Below the pieces are notes generated by a model. That model saw only the letters and a list, made by a program, of their open reading frames with translations. It made no database searches and had not been told where the DNA came from. 12,765 bases of DNA from Deltaproteobacteria bacterium (GTDB taxonomy: Bacteria > Desulfobacterota > Binatia > DP-6): NCBI GenBank assembly GCA_005879205.1, contig VBLD01000077.1, forward strand, positions 3,201 through 15,965, in the 5' to 3' direction. Below are positions 6,299 through 12,765 of the stretch, in pieces. Numbering within the stretch: position 1 is the stretch's first letter; each line of letters begins with the position of its first letter. Made by a program: the position numbers and the translations under genes.

Positions 6299-8874
6299 CG
6301 TTGCCGTTCGACCTCGGCACCCTGCGGCTCGCCTGCCCCACGGCGCTTCTCGCGCTCCTCGTCGTACCGCTCTTCCTCCTCGCCGCGGCGACGGCGCGCC
6401 GGCGTCTGCCCGCCACGCTCTGCCGCTCGGCGGCGGCGCTCAGCGTGGTGCTCCTGCTCGCCGGTCCGCGTCTCGAGACTCCCCGGCCGGAACGGGGCGC
6501 CTGCGTGATAGCCGCGATCGACGTCTCGGCGAGCGTGCAGGATGCCGCCGTCGAGAGCGCCCGCGGCTTCCTCGCCCGGCTCCTGCCGAGGCTCGGTCCG
6601 GACGACGCGGTGGGCTCCGTCGCCTTCGCCGCCGGGGCACGCGTGGTGGCGCATCCGGCCGCGGGCCGCCCCTCGCTCGCGGCCCTCCTGCCGGCCCGCG
6701 ACGACGCCGATCCCGACGGCGACGACACCGACCTCGGCGCCGCCCTGCTGGCGGCGGGTCCGCTCTGTCCGGCGGGGAAGCAGGCCACGCTCGTCCTCTT
6801 CACCGACGGCAACGAGACCCGGGGGAGCCTCCTCGCCGAGATCGCGCTCGGCGAGCCATCGCTGCCCATCTTCGCGGTGGTGCCGTCCGCCGCGATGCTG
6901 CCGGTGGCGACGGTCCGTCGCGTGCTCGCGCCGGCGTTCGCGCCCGAGCTGAGCGTCCTGCCACTCTCGATCGTGGTCGAGAGCCGCGCGCCGACGCCGC
7001 TCCCCGCGGTGCTCGAGATCCGGGCCGACGAGGAGCAGGCGGCCCCGGTACCCATCGAGCTGGCGCCGGGCACGAGTCTCGTCGAGCTGCCCTACCGCTT
7101 CCGCGCCGAGGGGGAGTTCCTCCTCCGCGCGAGGCTGCTCCTGCCATCCGACCAGCGCCGCGCACCGTCCCCGGCCGGCGTGCCGATCAGCGTGACGCCG
7201 CCGGCGCGGGTGCTGCTGGTCAGCGAGCTCGCACGGCCGGTGGTGGGGGCGGCGCTCACCCGCCGCGGCGCGGACGTCGACGTCGTCCGGCCTGCGGCCC
7301 TCTCGCCCTACCTCGCGGGGCTCGCCGACTACCACGCCGTCATCCTCGACGACGTCGGCCGCGCCGGCCTCGGTGACGCGCGGCTCGAGCGCCTGCGAGC
7401 CTACGTGGCCCGCGGCGGGGCGCTGATCGCAACCGGCGGAGAACAGCTGTTCGGCGATCCCGCCTTCGTCACGAGCCCGCTCGCTCGCATGCTGCCCGTG
7501 ACCGTGGAGCCGCCCTCCGCCGAGCCGAAGACGCGCGAGCCGATCGCGCTCTACCTGCTGATCGACCGCTCCAACAGCATGGGCTACTCGAGCAGCAACC
7601 CGGTGGTGCAGTTCGGCGAGAAGATGGAGTACGCCAAGCGCGCCGCGATCGCCGTTCTGGAGCAGCTCGGGCCGTCGGACATGGTGGGCGCGATTGCCTT
7701 CGACTCCCAGCCCTACGAGCTCGGGCGGCTGCGCCCGGTGGCCGAGAGCCGCGGCGCGCTGCGCGCCGCGATCGAGCGCCTCCAGTACGGCGGCGGCACC
7801 GACTTCAAGGACGCACTCGACATCGCGCGCCGGAGCCTCGTCGACTCGGGGCGGCGGGTCCGCCACGTGATCCTGCTCACCGACGGCGACACCAACCGCC
7901 ACCCCGAGGATCACGTCGAGCTGATCGCGGCGCTCGCCCGCGCCGAGATCACCGTCACGACCATCCGGATCGGCTCCGACACCGTCAACCTGGAGCTCCT
8001 GAAGACGATCTCGCGCGCGACGGGCGGGGAGTTTCACCACGTCGAGCACGTGGAGGCGCTGCCACAGCTCATGCTGCGCGACGCCCGCCGGCTGATCGAC
8101 CCGACGGCGGGGATCGAGGACGCGCCGGCTCGCATCGGCGTCCCGGGCGCGATGCTCGCCGGGCTGGCCGAGCAGGAGCTGCCGCCCGTCGCCCGCTGGA
8201 CGCCGACGCACACCAAGCCGGGTGCGGAGCTCCGGCTCTTCGTCGAGGCGGGCGAACGCCGCGACCCGCTGCTCGCCACCTGGCAGTACGAGCTCGGCCG
8301 GACGGCGGCGATTCCCGTCGACTTCGAGGCCGGCGCCCGGGCGTGGCCCGCGTGGCGTGGCTTCGCCAAGCTCTGGTCGCAGCTCCTGCTCTGGGCCATT
8401 CCGCCCGCTCGCCCCTCGGACCGGCGTCTCGAGGCGCGCCGGCTCGACGACGGCGCGCTCATCCGCCTCGAGACGGGCGCCGACACCGCGGGCCCCTTCG
8501 CGCTCCGTCTCGCCGGTGCGGGCGAGGTGCCGCTGCATCCGGTCGGACGGCGCGCCTTCGCCGCCGTCGTCCCGGGGCTCGCGCCGGGGGTGCACATCTG
8601 CCGGCTCGTCTCGGCGGCCGGCGAGGAGCCGCTGCGTCTCCTCGTCCCCGCCCGCTCTCCGAGTGGGCACGAGCTCCGGGCCCGCGGGCCGAACCTCGCG
8701 CTCCTCGCCCGGGCCGCGGCGTTGACCGGCGGTCGCGTCGATCCGCGCCCGGCCGAGGTCGTCGCCGCGCGCCCCGGCGTCGGCCGGCGCAGCGTACCGC
8801 TCGCAGGCCTGCTCGTCCCGCTCGCGCTCGCGCTGGTGCTGGCCGACGTCGCGATCCGACGCCTGGCCCGCTGA
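6295..8874 (+). CDS. Double-vWA membrane protein with glutamine-amidotransferase-like domain
   Basis: The protein is 859 residues and starts in an ATGA overlap (6295-6298). Two N-terminal membrane segments (about 15-32 and 43-58) precede a first vWA domain with DVSAS (76-80), T145 in DTDLGAAL and D171 in FTDGNET. A beta-rich region (205-300) follows. Then comes a class I amidotransferase-like domain (about 304-400, RVLLVSEL...YHAVILDDV...YVARGGALIATGGEQLFG), with Asp-Asp where a catalytic Cys would be expected, so probably non-enzymatic. A second vWA domain follows with DRSNSM (424-429), T502 in GGTDFKDAL and D530 in LLTDGDT. After a further beta-rich region (640-790), a C-terminal membrane helix (about 835-855) ends the protein. 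Both MIDAS sites look complete. It resembles membrane vWA/amidotransferase-like proteins in other MoxR operons. It is likely the largest client or scaffold of the system. Its last codon lies 3 bases from the convergent minus-strand frame. Confidence 0.9.
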   Translation: MTLPFDLGTLRLACPTALLALLVVPLFLLAAATARRRLPATLCRSAAALSVVLLLAGPRLETPRPERGACVIAAIDVSASVQDAAVESARGFLARLLPRLGPDDAVGSVAFAAGARVVAHPAAGRPSLAALLPARDDADPDGDDTDLGAALLAAGPLCPAGKQATLVLFTDGNETRGSLLAEIALGEPSLPIFAVVPSAAMLPVATVRRVLAPAFAPELSVLPLSIVVESRAPTPLPAVLEIRADEEQAAPVPIELAPGTSLVELPYRFRAEGEFLLRARLLLPSDQRRAPSPAGVPISVTPPARVLLVSELARPVVGAALTRRGADVDVVRPAALSPYLAGLADYHAVILDDVGRAGLGDARLERLRAYVARGGALIATGGEQLFGDPAFVTSPLARMLPVTVEPPSAEPKTREPIALYLLIDRSNSMGYSSSNPVVQFGEKMEYAKRAAIAVLEQLGPSDMVGAIAFDSQPYELGRLRPVAESRGALRAAIERLQYGGGTDFKDALDIARRSLVDSGRRVRHVILLTDGDTNRHPEDHVELIAALARAEITVTTIRIGSDTVNLELLKTISRATGGEFHHVEHVEALPQLMLRDARRLIDPTAGIEDAPARIGVPGAMLAGLAEQELPPVARWTPTHTKPGAELRLFVEAGERRDPLLATWQYELGRTAAIPVDFEAGARAWPAWRGFAKLWSQLLLWAIPPARPSDRRLEARRLDDGALIRLETGADTAGPFALRLAGAGEVPLHPVGRRAFAAVVPGLAPGVHICRLVSAAGEEPLRLLVPARSPSGHELRARGPNLALLARAAALTGGRVDPRPAEVVAARPGVGRRSVPLAGLLVPLALALVLADVAIRRLAR

Positions 8875-8877
8875 CGC

Positions 8878-9105
8878 TCAGGGCCCGAGCTCGGGGCGCG
8901 CGCCGGGACGCCGGCCGAGCACGATCTCCAGATTGCGGCGCACCGCCTCCGAGCCGGGGATCGCGGAGTTCTTCAGGACCAGGGACACGTCGTCCCAGAC
9001 GAAACCGTTCCGGAACGCGTCGAGGTAGACGAGCACCGCCGCGGCGGCGACCGCGAGTAGATGCCAGCGCGCCGGGCTACCGCTCCGCGGGCGTCGCCGG
9101 CCCCG
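8878..9105 (-). pseudogene. N-terminal remnant of a GT-C/TPR-type membrane protein
   Basis: A minus-strand frame ending at TGA 8880-8878 reads W-H-L-L-A-V-A-A-A-A-V-L-V, then YLDAFRNGFVWDDVSLVLKN, then about 28 more residues. One membrane helix followed by Y-x-x-x-x-x-N-G-F-V-W-D-D is the hallmark N-terminus of bacterial TPR/TMTC-like glycosyltransferase proteins, which normally continue for 500 or more residues. Here the frame stops after some 60 residues and abuts the convergent vWA gene, so the rest is missing. There is no good start: upstream in frame only a CTG near 9105 precedes the helix, and a GTG at 9036 would cut the helix in half. The 5' part overlaps the prfB 3' end in another frame. 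I read it as a truncated relic. A short real membrane peptide cannot be excluded. Confidence 0.5.
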
Positions 9106-10250
9106 GCGCAGCCCGCGCGGCGGGTGCCGCCTGCTGGCGCAGGTAGGCCTCGATGAACACGTCGATGTCGCCGTCGAGGACGGCGTCGGCGTTGCCGACC
9201 TCGGTGCTCGTGCGGTGGTCCTTCACCATGCGGTAGGGCTGGAGCACGTAGGAGCGGATCTGGTGGCCGAAGCCGATCTCCTTCTTGCCCTTGGTGAGCT
9301 CGGACATCTTCTCCTGCTGGCGCTGCTTCTCGAGCTCGTAGAGGCGGGCCTTCAGGACCTTCATCGCCGTCGACTTGTTCTTGTGCTGCGAGCGCTCATT
9401 CTGGCAGGCGACGACGATGCCGCTCGGCAGGTGCGTCAGGCGGACCGCCGAGTCGGGCTTGTTGACGTGCTGTCCGCCCGCGCCGCTCGAGCGGTAGGTG
9501 TCGACCCGGAGGTCCTCGTCGCGCACCTCGATCTGGATCTCCTCCTCGATGTCGGGGAAGACGAACACCGAGGCGAACGAGGTGTGGCGGCGGGCGTTGG
9601 CGTCGAAGGGCGAGATGCGGACGAGCCGGTGAATGCCCGCCTCGGCCTTCAGGTAGCCGTACGCGTACGCCCCCTCGACCGTGAAGGTGGCGCTCTTCAG
9701 GCCCGCCCCCTCCCCGGGCTGGAACTCGACCAGCTCGGCACGGAAGCCGCGGCGCTCGCACCAGCGGAGGTACATGCGCAGCAGCATCTCCGCCCAGTCC
9801 TGTGCCTCGAGTCCCCCGGCGCCCGGGTGGATCTCGACGATGGCGTTGCCGCCGTCGTGCTCGCCACCGAGCAGCCGCCGGAGCTCGAGCTCGGCGAGCC
9901 CATGCTCCACCTCCTCGACCTTCGCCGCCAGCTCGGCGAGCGCTTCCGGAGCGCCCTCCTCGGCGAGCTCGAGGAAGACCTGGGCCTCGTCCGTCCCCTC
10001 GCGCTGCCGCCGCCAGCGCTCGATGGCGTCCCGTACGGTGGCGGTCTCGCGGCCGATGGCCTGCGCCTTCTCCGCGTCCTTCCAGAAGTCGGGGGCGGCC
10101 GCCTGCTCGCTCAGCTCGGCCGCGCGGCGCTCGAGGCCGGGCAGGTCAAAGATGCCTCCCGAGCTCGGTCGTGCGGTGGTCGAGCGCCCGCACGCGATCG
10201 CGGAGCGCCGCGAGGAGGAGGTCGTCGGTCATCGGGCGGTCGCGAGCCAT
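9077..10250 (-). CDS. prfB: Peptide chain release factor 2, with programmed +1 frameshift
   Basis: RF2 recognises UGA and UAA stop codons in the ribosomal A site and triggers peptide release. The gene is split: ATG 10250 opens a 34-codon frame ending CTT-TGA (10151-10146). A +1 shift at CTT-T joins it to the main frame, giving 390 residues. The codon-recognition tripeptide SPF is at 213-215, the catalytic GGQ at 258-260 (SSGAGGQHVNK), and the N-terminal helices contain APDFWKD (52-58). AAGGTG lies 4 bases before ATG 10250, favouring it over the ATG at 10232. The C-terminus carries an extra Ala/Pro-rich tail of about 20 residues (AAPAARAAPGPATPAER) beyond the usual RF2 end. It is autoregulated: low RF2 slows termination at the internal UGA and favours the shift. 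Its upstream neighbour, a glycosyltransferase, ends 50 bases away. Confidence 0.97.
10145..10160 (-). promoter_or_regulatory. RF2 programmed +1 ribosomal frameshift signal
   Basis: On the minus strand GGGAGG (10160-10155) acts as an internal Shine-Dalgarno. Three bases (CAT) separate it from the slippery CTT (10151-10149), followed by the in-frame stop TGA and a C (10148-10145). This matches the well-known bacterial prfB layout (purine stretch, 3-base gap, CUU UGA C). Reading T-GAC instead of TGA restores D-L-P-G-L-E and the rest of RF2. Confidence 0.95.
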
Positions 10251-10300
10251 GTGACACCTTACCGGAAGCGTCGGCGCACCGCGAGAGACGCGGCGGTGGC

Positions 10301-12067
10301 CTACTGAACGCCCAGGGTCGCGGCGCGCGCGAAGTGACGGTCGGCCTCGTCGGCCTTGCCGAGCCCGTCGCGATAGACGAAGCCGAGCAGCTGCTCGATC
10401 GAGCCGTCGGCCGGATGGGCAGCCGCGAGCCGCTCGAGCTCGGTCGCCGCGTCGCGGTCGCGACCGAGCTCGTGGGCGACCCGCACGAAGGGAAGGGCGA
10501 GGAGGTTGTCGTAGCGCGGGGGCAAGGTCGGCTGATCCGGCCCGGCGGGCGCCGTCTCGAGGCCGCTCGCGAGCTCGTCGAAGGCGCGCGCCGGATCGCC
10601 GCCGTCGTAGTAGGAGCGCGCGGCGATGTGGAACTCGTCGGGGCGATAGCGCTGCAGGCGTTCCGCCGACGGCAGAAGGTGGGCAGACAAGATCCCGAGC
10701 GCGATCGCCGCGAGGACGGCCGGGACGGCGGCTCGCCAGCGGCGCGCGGCGAGCTCGCGTGCGAGCCAGTCGACGGCCACGGCAGCGTAGAGGATCAGCA
10801 CGGCGGTCATGGCCAAGCGGTAGCGTCCGACGATCGTGCCGTACATCAGGCCGCCCACCGCCGCGAGCAGAAAGTACCAGAGGAGGCGGTGGCGGCCGGC
10901 GTTCCGTCGGTCGAGCCAGAGCCCGAGCACGCCGAGCGCCAGCACCAGGTCGTAGCGGAGCGAGAAGCGCAGCAGCGGCGAGCGGTCGACGAAGTAGTAC
11001 CAGTTGACGTCGTCCATCCCCTCGTAGCGCGCGAAGACCGCCCGCAGCTTGAACCACTCGTTGGCGACGAGTCGCCGCCACTCCCCGCCGTACGTCGCCA
11101 GCGTCGAGCGGACGGCGCGTCCGAGGTGGCCGTCGGCCTGCTCGAGGACCGTGCGGGTGGCAGCCGGGATCTTGAGGCCGACGAGGCCGCTGTCGACGGC
11201 GTTGCCGTCGAGGAAGATCTCGATGGCGCGCGTGGAGAACGAGAGCGGCGGCGCCCCGACCGCCACGTTGCGGGCGACGAGCGGCGCGAACCCGGCGGCG
11301 CAGCCGGCCACCAACGCGAGCGCGACGCGCCCGAGAAGCCGCGGCTGGGCGCGAAACCGCTGGACCATCCAGAGCGCGACGAAGGGGCCGAAGAGGAGCG
11401 CCGACTCGCGGGCCAGCACGGCGAGCGTGAACAGCATCCCCGCGACGAGCCAGCGCGCCACCGAGTCGCCCGAGCGGACGAGGCACCAGAGGAGAAGGAG
11501 CGAGGTGGTGACGGCGAGCGAGTCGCGCAGGAGGAACGGCTCGTGCAAGAGAAACGGGCCGTAGAGCGCCGCCCCGACCGCGGCGATCGCGGGTACCGCG
11601 CCTCCGAAGAGACGCGCGGCGAGCAGGAAGACGAGCGCCACGCTGGCGACCCCGAGGAGCGCCTGGCAGAGGCCGACGCTCCAGAACCCGTCGCCCGCCA
11701 CCAGCCGCATGCCGGCGAGCGTGTAAGGGTAGAGCGGCGCCTGATAGAAGATGTGCTGCCCGCCCCACCAGCGCTGCCAGGTGTCGAGCGGCGCCATGCT
11801 CTGCATCCAGTCGGTGTACTCGTACACCGTGTCGCGTCCGAGGACGTCGCCGGCGAGGATGCGGCCCGACCACGTCCAGTTGAACGCCATGTCGGACTCC
11901 TGCCACGCGCGCTGGAAGTCGGCGATCGGCAGGCGGGACATGAGGGCGAGGTTCGCGACGCGCACGGCGGCGGCGAGCGCGAGGATGGCGAAGAGAGTGC
12001 GGAGAGCGCCGATGCGAGGCGCCTTTGCCCCCGCACAACCCGAAGGGGAGTCGCCGGAAGCGATCAC
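10301..12067 (-). CDS. Polytopic GT-C (GT39/PMT-like) glycosyltransferase with TPR-like C-terminus
   Basis: The protein is 588 residues with about ten membrane segments (first at 22-42, others between 133 and 463). After the first helix an extracytoplasmic loop carries QESDMAFNWTWSGRILAGD (56-74). The Asp of such a loop is the expected catalytic or metal-binding residue in GT-C enzymes. IFYQAPLYPYTLAG (106-119), LARESALLFGP (218-228) and GRYRLAMTAVLILYAA (414-429) are typical of GT39/PMT_2-like enzymes, which use polyprenyl-phosphate sugars to glycosylate proteins or lipids outside the cytoplasmic membrane. Residues about 480-588 are soluble and helical, with TPR-like pairs (ARSYYDGGDPARAFDEL; LGRDRDAATELERLAAAHP). 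The GTG start at 12067 overlaps the stop of the broken toxin by four bases. No strong ribosome-binding site supports it, so the true start may be a little downstream. Acceptor and donor sugar are unknown. Confidence 0.85.
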   Translation of the reverse strand: MIASGDSPSGCAGAKAPRIGALRTLFAILALAAAVRVANLALMSRLPIADFQRAWQESDMAFNWTWSGRILAGDVLGRDTVYEYTDWMQSMAPLDTWQRWWGGQHIFYQAPLYPYTLAGMRLVAGDGFWSVGLCQALLGVASVALVFLLAARLFGGAVPAIAAVGAALYGPFLLHEPFLLRDSLAVTTSLLLLWCLVRSGDSVARWLVAGMLFTLAVLARESALLFGPFVALWMVQRFRAQPRLLGRVALALVAGCAAGFAPLVARNVAVGAPPLSFSTRAIEIFLDGNAVDSGLVGLKIPAATRTVLEQADGHLGRAVRSTLATYGGEWRRLVANEWFKLRAVFARYEGMDDVNWYYFVDRSPLLRFSLRYDLVLALGVLGLWLDRRNAGRHRLLWYFLLAAVGGLMYGTIVGRYRLAMTAVLILYAAVAVDWLARELAARRWRAAVPAVLAAIALGILSAHLLPSAERLQRYRPDEFHIAARSYYDGGDPARAFDELASGLETAPAGPDQPTLPPRYDNLLALPFVRVAHELGRDRDAATELERLAAAHPADGSIEQLLGFVYRDGLGKADEADRHFARAATLGVQ

Positions 12068-12382
12068 AGCTGCGGAAACGTACCTCGCTGCGCGTGCCAG
12101 AACGCGATCACGACGAGCCGCCGCGTGCGTGCATCGACCTGGTAGTAGAGGTGATACTGGATGCGTGGCAAGAGGACTCGCCGGACCCGGCGCAGCCTCC
12201 GGCTGGACGTCTTCGCGCCGATGGCCGGTTGAAGCGCAACTATCTCGAGTGCGCGCGCCAGCTCTTCACTAACTCTGCCTGCGGTGCGGCCGGGCGATTC
12301 TCCCTCCACCAGCGCGCGGCCTCCTCTCTACTTGGCGAAACGACCGACGCGTGAACTCGATCCGCAGCGACCGGCGTGTCAT
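12064..12382 (-). pseudogene. RelE/ParE-family toxin, broken by two single-base indels
   Basis: The reading frame begins at ATG 12382, overlapping the antitoxin stop (ATGA), with M-T-R-R-S-L-R-I-E-F-T-R-R-S-F-R-Q-V-E. Homology then moves to a second frame near 12323-12328, EEAARWWRENRPAAPQA, and to a third near 12273-12278, VSEELARALEIVALQPAIG. It continues through RRVLLPRIQYHLYYQVD and VVIAFWHAQRG to TGA 12064. Together these make a complete ParE-type toxin of about 106 residues; the Y-H-L-Y-Y-x-V-D and W-H-A-x-R-G motifs are characteristic of the family. One added base at each junction would restore the frame. As written, the first frame ends after 37 codons. RelE/ParE toxins inhibit translation or gyrase; which of these applies cannot be told here. 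It is likely inactive, unless both indels are sequencing errors. Confidence 0.78.
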
Positions 12383-12597
12383 CCCCTCCGGCGCAACGAA
12401 GCGAGTACCTCCTCGGCGGGGACGACGTCACCCCGGTCGGCTTCCTCCAATGCCTCGGTGAGGAGCAGCTCTTCAGCGGCCGTGACCTCGAACGTGTCGG
12501 CATCTCCCACGACGATAGTAACCAGCGCCCCTTCGGGAAGTCCGGGGGCCTCCGGCACGACTTTCCCTTCCACGACTCGTCCGGTGACGACCTTCAT
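12379..12597 (-). CDS. Antitoxin of RelE/ParE toxin-antitoxin pair
   Basis: The protein is 72 residues. The first 30 residues (MKVVTGRVVE GKVV, then LPEGALVTIVV) form a beta-rich AbrB/DUF104-like module with the L-P-E-G-x-x-V turn. The second half (EELLLTEALEEADRGDVV, then AEEVLASLRRRG) is helical and acidic, the usual toxin-wrapping segment. Small proteins of exactly this shape are commonly encoded just before RelE/ParE toxins. The stop TGA overlaps the toxin ATG by four bases, the classical antitoxin-first coupled order. The ribosome-binding site is weak (GAGTAG, four bases before ATG 12597) and lies inside one arm of an inverted repeat. Such antitoxins usually repress their own promoter, and that repeat is a candidate operator. 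The reading frame is intact while its toxin is broken. Confidence 0.8.
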   Translation of the reverse strand: MKVVTGRVVEGKVVPEAPGLPEGALVTIVVGDADTFEVTAAEELLLTEALEEADRGDVVPAEEVLASLRRRG

Positions 12598-12598
12598 A

Positions 12599-12669
12599 CG
12601 ACTACTCTAATGCACGACGGCCAGCACTGGGAAGCGACCCGTCGTTCGCCGCCGCCCCTTAGTTAGTCG
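12599..12669. repeat. Long imperfect inverted repeat upstream of the antitoxin
   Basis: The outer arms are CGACTACTCTAA (12599-12610) and TTAGTTAGTCG (12659-12669), complementary over about ten bases with one small bulge. The inner arms ACGACGG (12614-12620) and CCGTCGT (12639-12645) are perfectly complementary over seven bases. The 18-base loop itself holds the small palindrome CCAG-CA-CTGG. The right side has 13 unpaired bases against 3 on the left. It ends one base before the antitoxin ATG. It could be an autoregulatory operator, an RNA hairpin masking the start, or the footprint of a recombination or mobile repeat. Confidence 0.5.
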
Positions 12670-12765
12670 GCCCGCGCCGTGAACCGCGTCGTGTTGTTGA
12701 CCAGTAGTGTGCTGTATAGCGCATCCCAGCAGAGGCCGGCTGTTCAGGAGCTGCACGCGAACAGG
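12670..12765. other. Right-edge intergenic stretch, no supported gene
   Basis: The last 96 bases hold no reading frame I can recognise. A small inverted repeat, CTGTTC (12740-12745) and GAACAG (12759-12764), lies at the edge. A plus-strand frame from GTG 12679 stays open to the window end for 29 codons, but shows no signal peptide, domain or ribosome-binding site. Confidence 0.3.

Noticed and set aside
5695..8670. A 991-codon minus-strand open frame antisense to the vWA genes
   Set aside because: Arg/Glu/Gly-rich shadow of the high-GC operon genes; no family motif, no start context.
8884..8895. Perfect palindrome CCCGAGCTCGGG between convergent genes as a bidirectional terminator
   Set aside because: It has no loop and no T-tract on either strand, and lies inside the relic frame. 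It is a plain GC palindrome.
10279..10293. Small hairpin CCGCG-AGAGA-CGCGG between the glycosyltransferase and prfB
   Set aside because: Only five pairs and no T-run; too weak to call a terminator, although some attenuation is possible.
9215..12145. A 976-codon plus-strand open frame antisense to prfB and the glycosyltransferase
   Set aside because: It mirrors codon bias of real minus-strand genes with clear motifs (SPF, GGQ, GT-C signatures). Its own translation is charged low-complexity sequence with no domain.
12679..12765. Open plus-strand frame from GTG 12679 to the right edge, with TTGTTG/TATAGC as promoter
   Set aside because: Twenty-nine codons without recognisable sequence or ribosome-binding site; the boxes have a 15-base spacer and overlap the frame.
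1..12765. CRISPR arrays, tRNA or rRNA genes, insertion sequences
   Set aside because: No regularly spaced direct repeats, no cloverleaf or rRNA signatures, and no transposase motifs were seen on either strand.

Overview
This window is very GC-rich and dense with genes. It looks like a chromosomal segment of a high-GC Gram-negative bacterium. The signal-peptide beta-helix proteins, the long MoxR/von Willebrand A (vWA) operon and the codon use remind me of deltaproteobacteria-like lineages such as Binatia or Myxococcota. That assignment is an inference from style, not from a marker gene.

Layout. (1) Positions 1-1047, minus strand: two exported proteins. One is a right-handed parallel beta-helix protein with a signal peptide, interrupted by a single-base frameshift near 651. 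The other starts in a 4-base overlap with its stop and leaves the window on the left. (2) Positions 1048-1291: divergent intergenic region with one weak plus-strand promoter candidate. (3) Positions 1292-8874, plus strand: a five-gene operon in which every junction is an exact 4-base GTGA/ATGA overlap. The order is a short DUF4175-like membrane protein, a MoxR AAA+ ATPase, a DUF58 protein, a BatA-type membrane protein with one vWA domain, and an 859-residue membrane protein with two vWA domains and a glutamine-amidotransferase-like domain between them. (4) Positions 8878 to about 9105, minus strand: an N-terminal remnant of a membrane glycosyltransferase/TPR-type protein. (5) Positions 9077-10250, minus strand: prfB (release factor 2) with an intact programmed +1 frameshift site. 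(6) Positions 10301-12067, minus strand: a polytopic GT-C (GT39-like) glycosyltransferase with a TPR-like tail. (7) Positions 12064-12597, minus strand: a toxin-antitoxin pair with an intact antitoxin and a RelE/ParE toxin broken by two single-base indels. (8) Positions 12598-12765: an intergenic end with a long imperfect inverted repeat directly upstream of the antitoxin.

How the genes work together. The five-gene operon is the main candidate for a poorly characterised system. A MoxR ATPase is co-translated with three proteins that together carry four MIDAS-type vWA folds, and three of the five proteins are membrane-anchored. This is the general plan of MoxR/vWA envelope-maturation or chaperone systems, here in a compact and unusual gene set. 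The minus-strand block (TA pair, glycosyltransferase, prfB) looks like a chance or loosely cotranscribed neighbourhood. The window has three disruptions or truncations besides the genuine prfB recoding site, so local gene decay or assembly indels should be considered.
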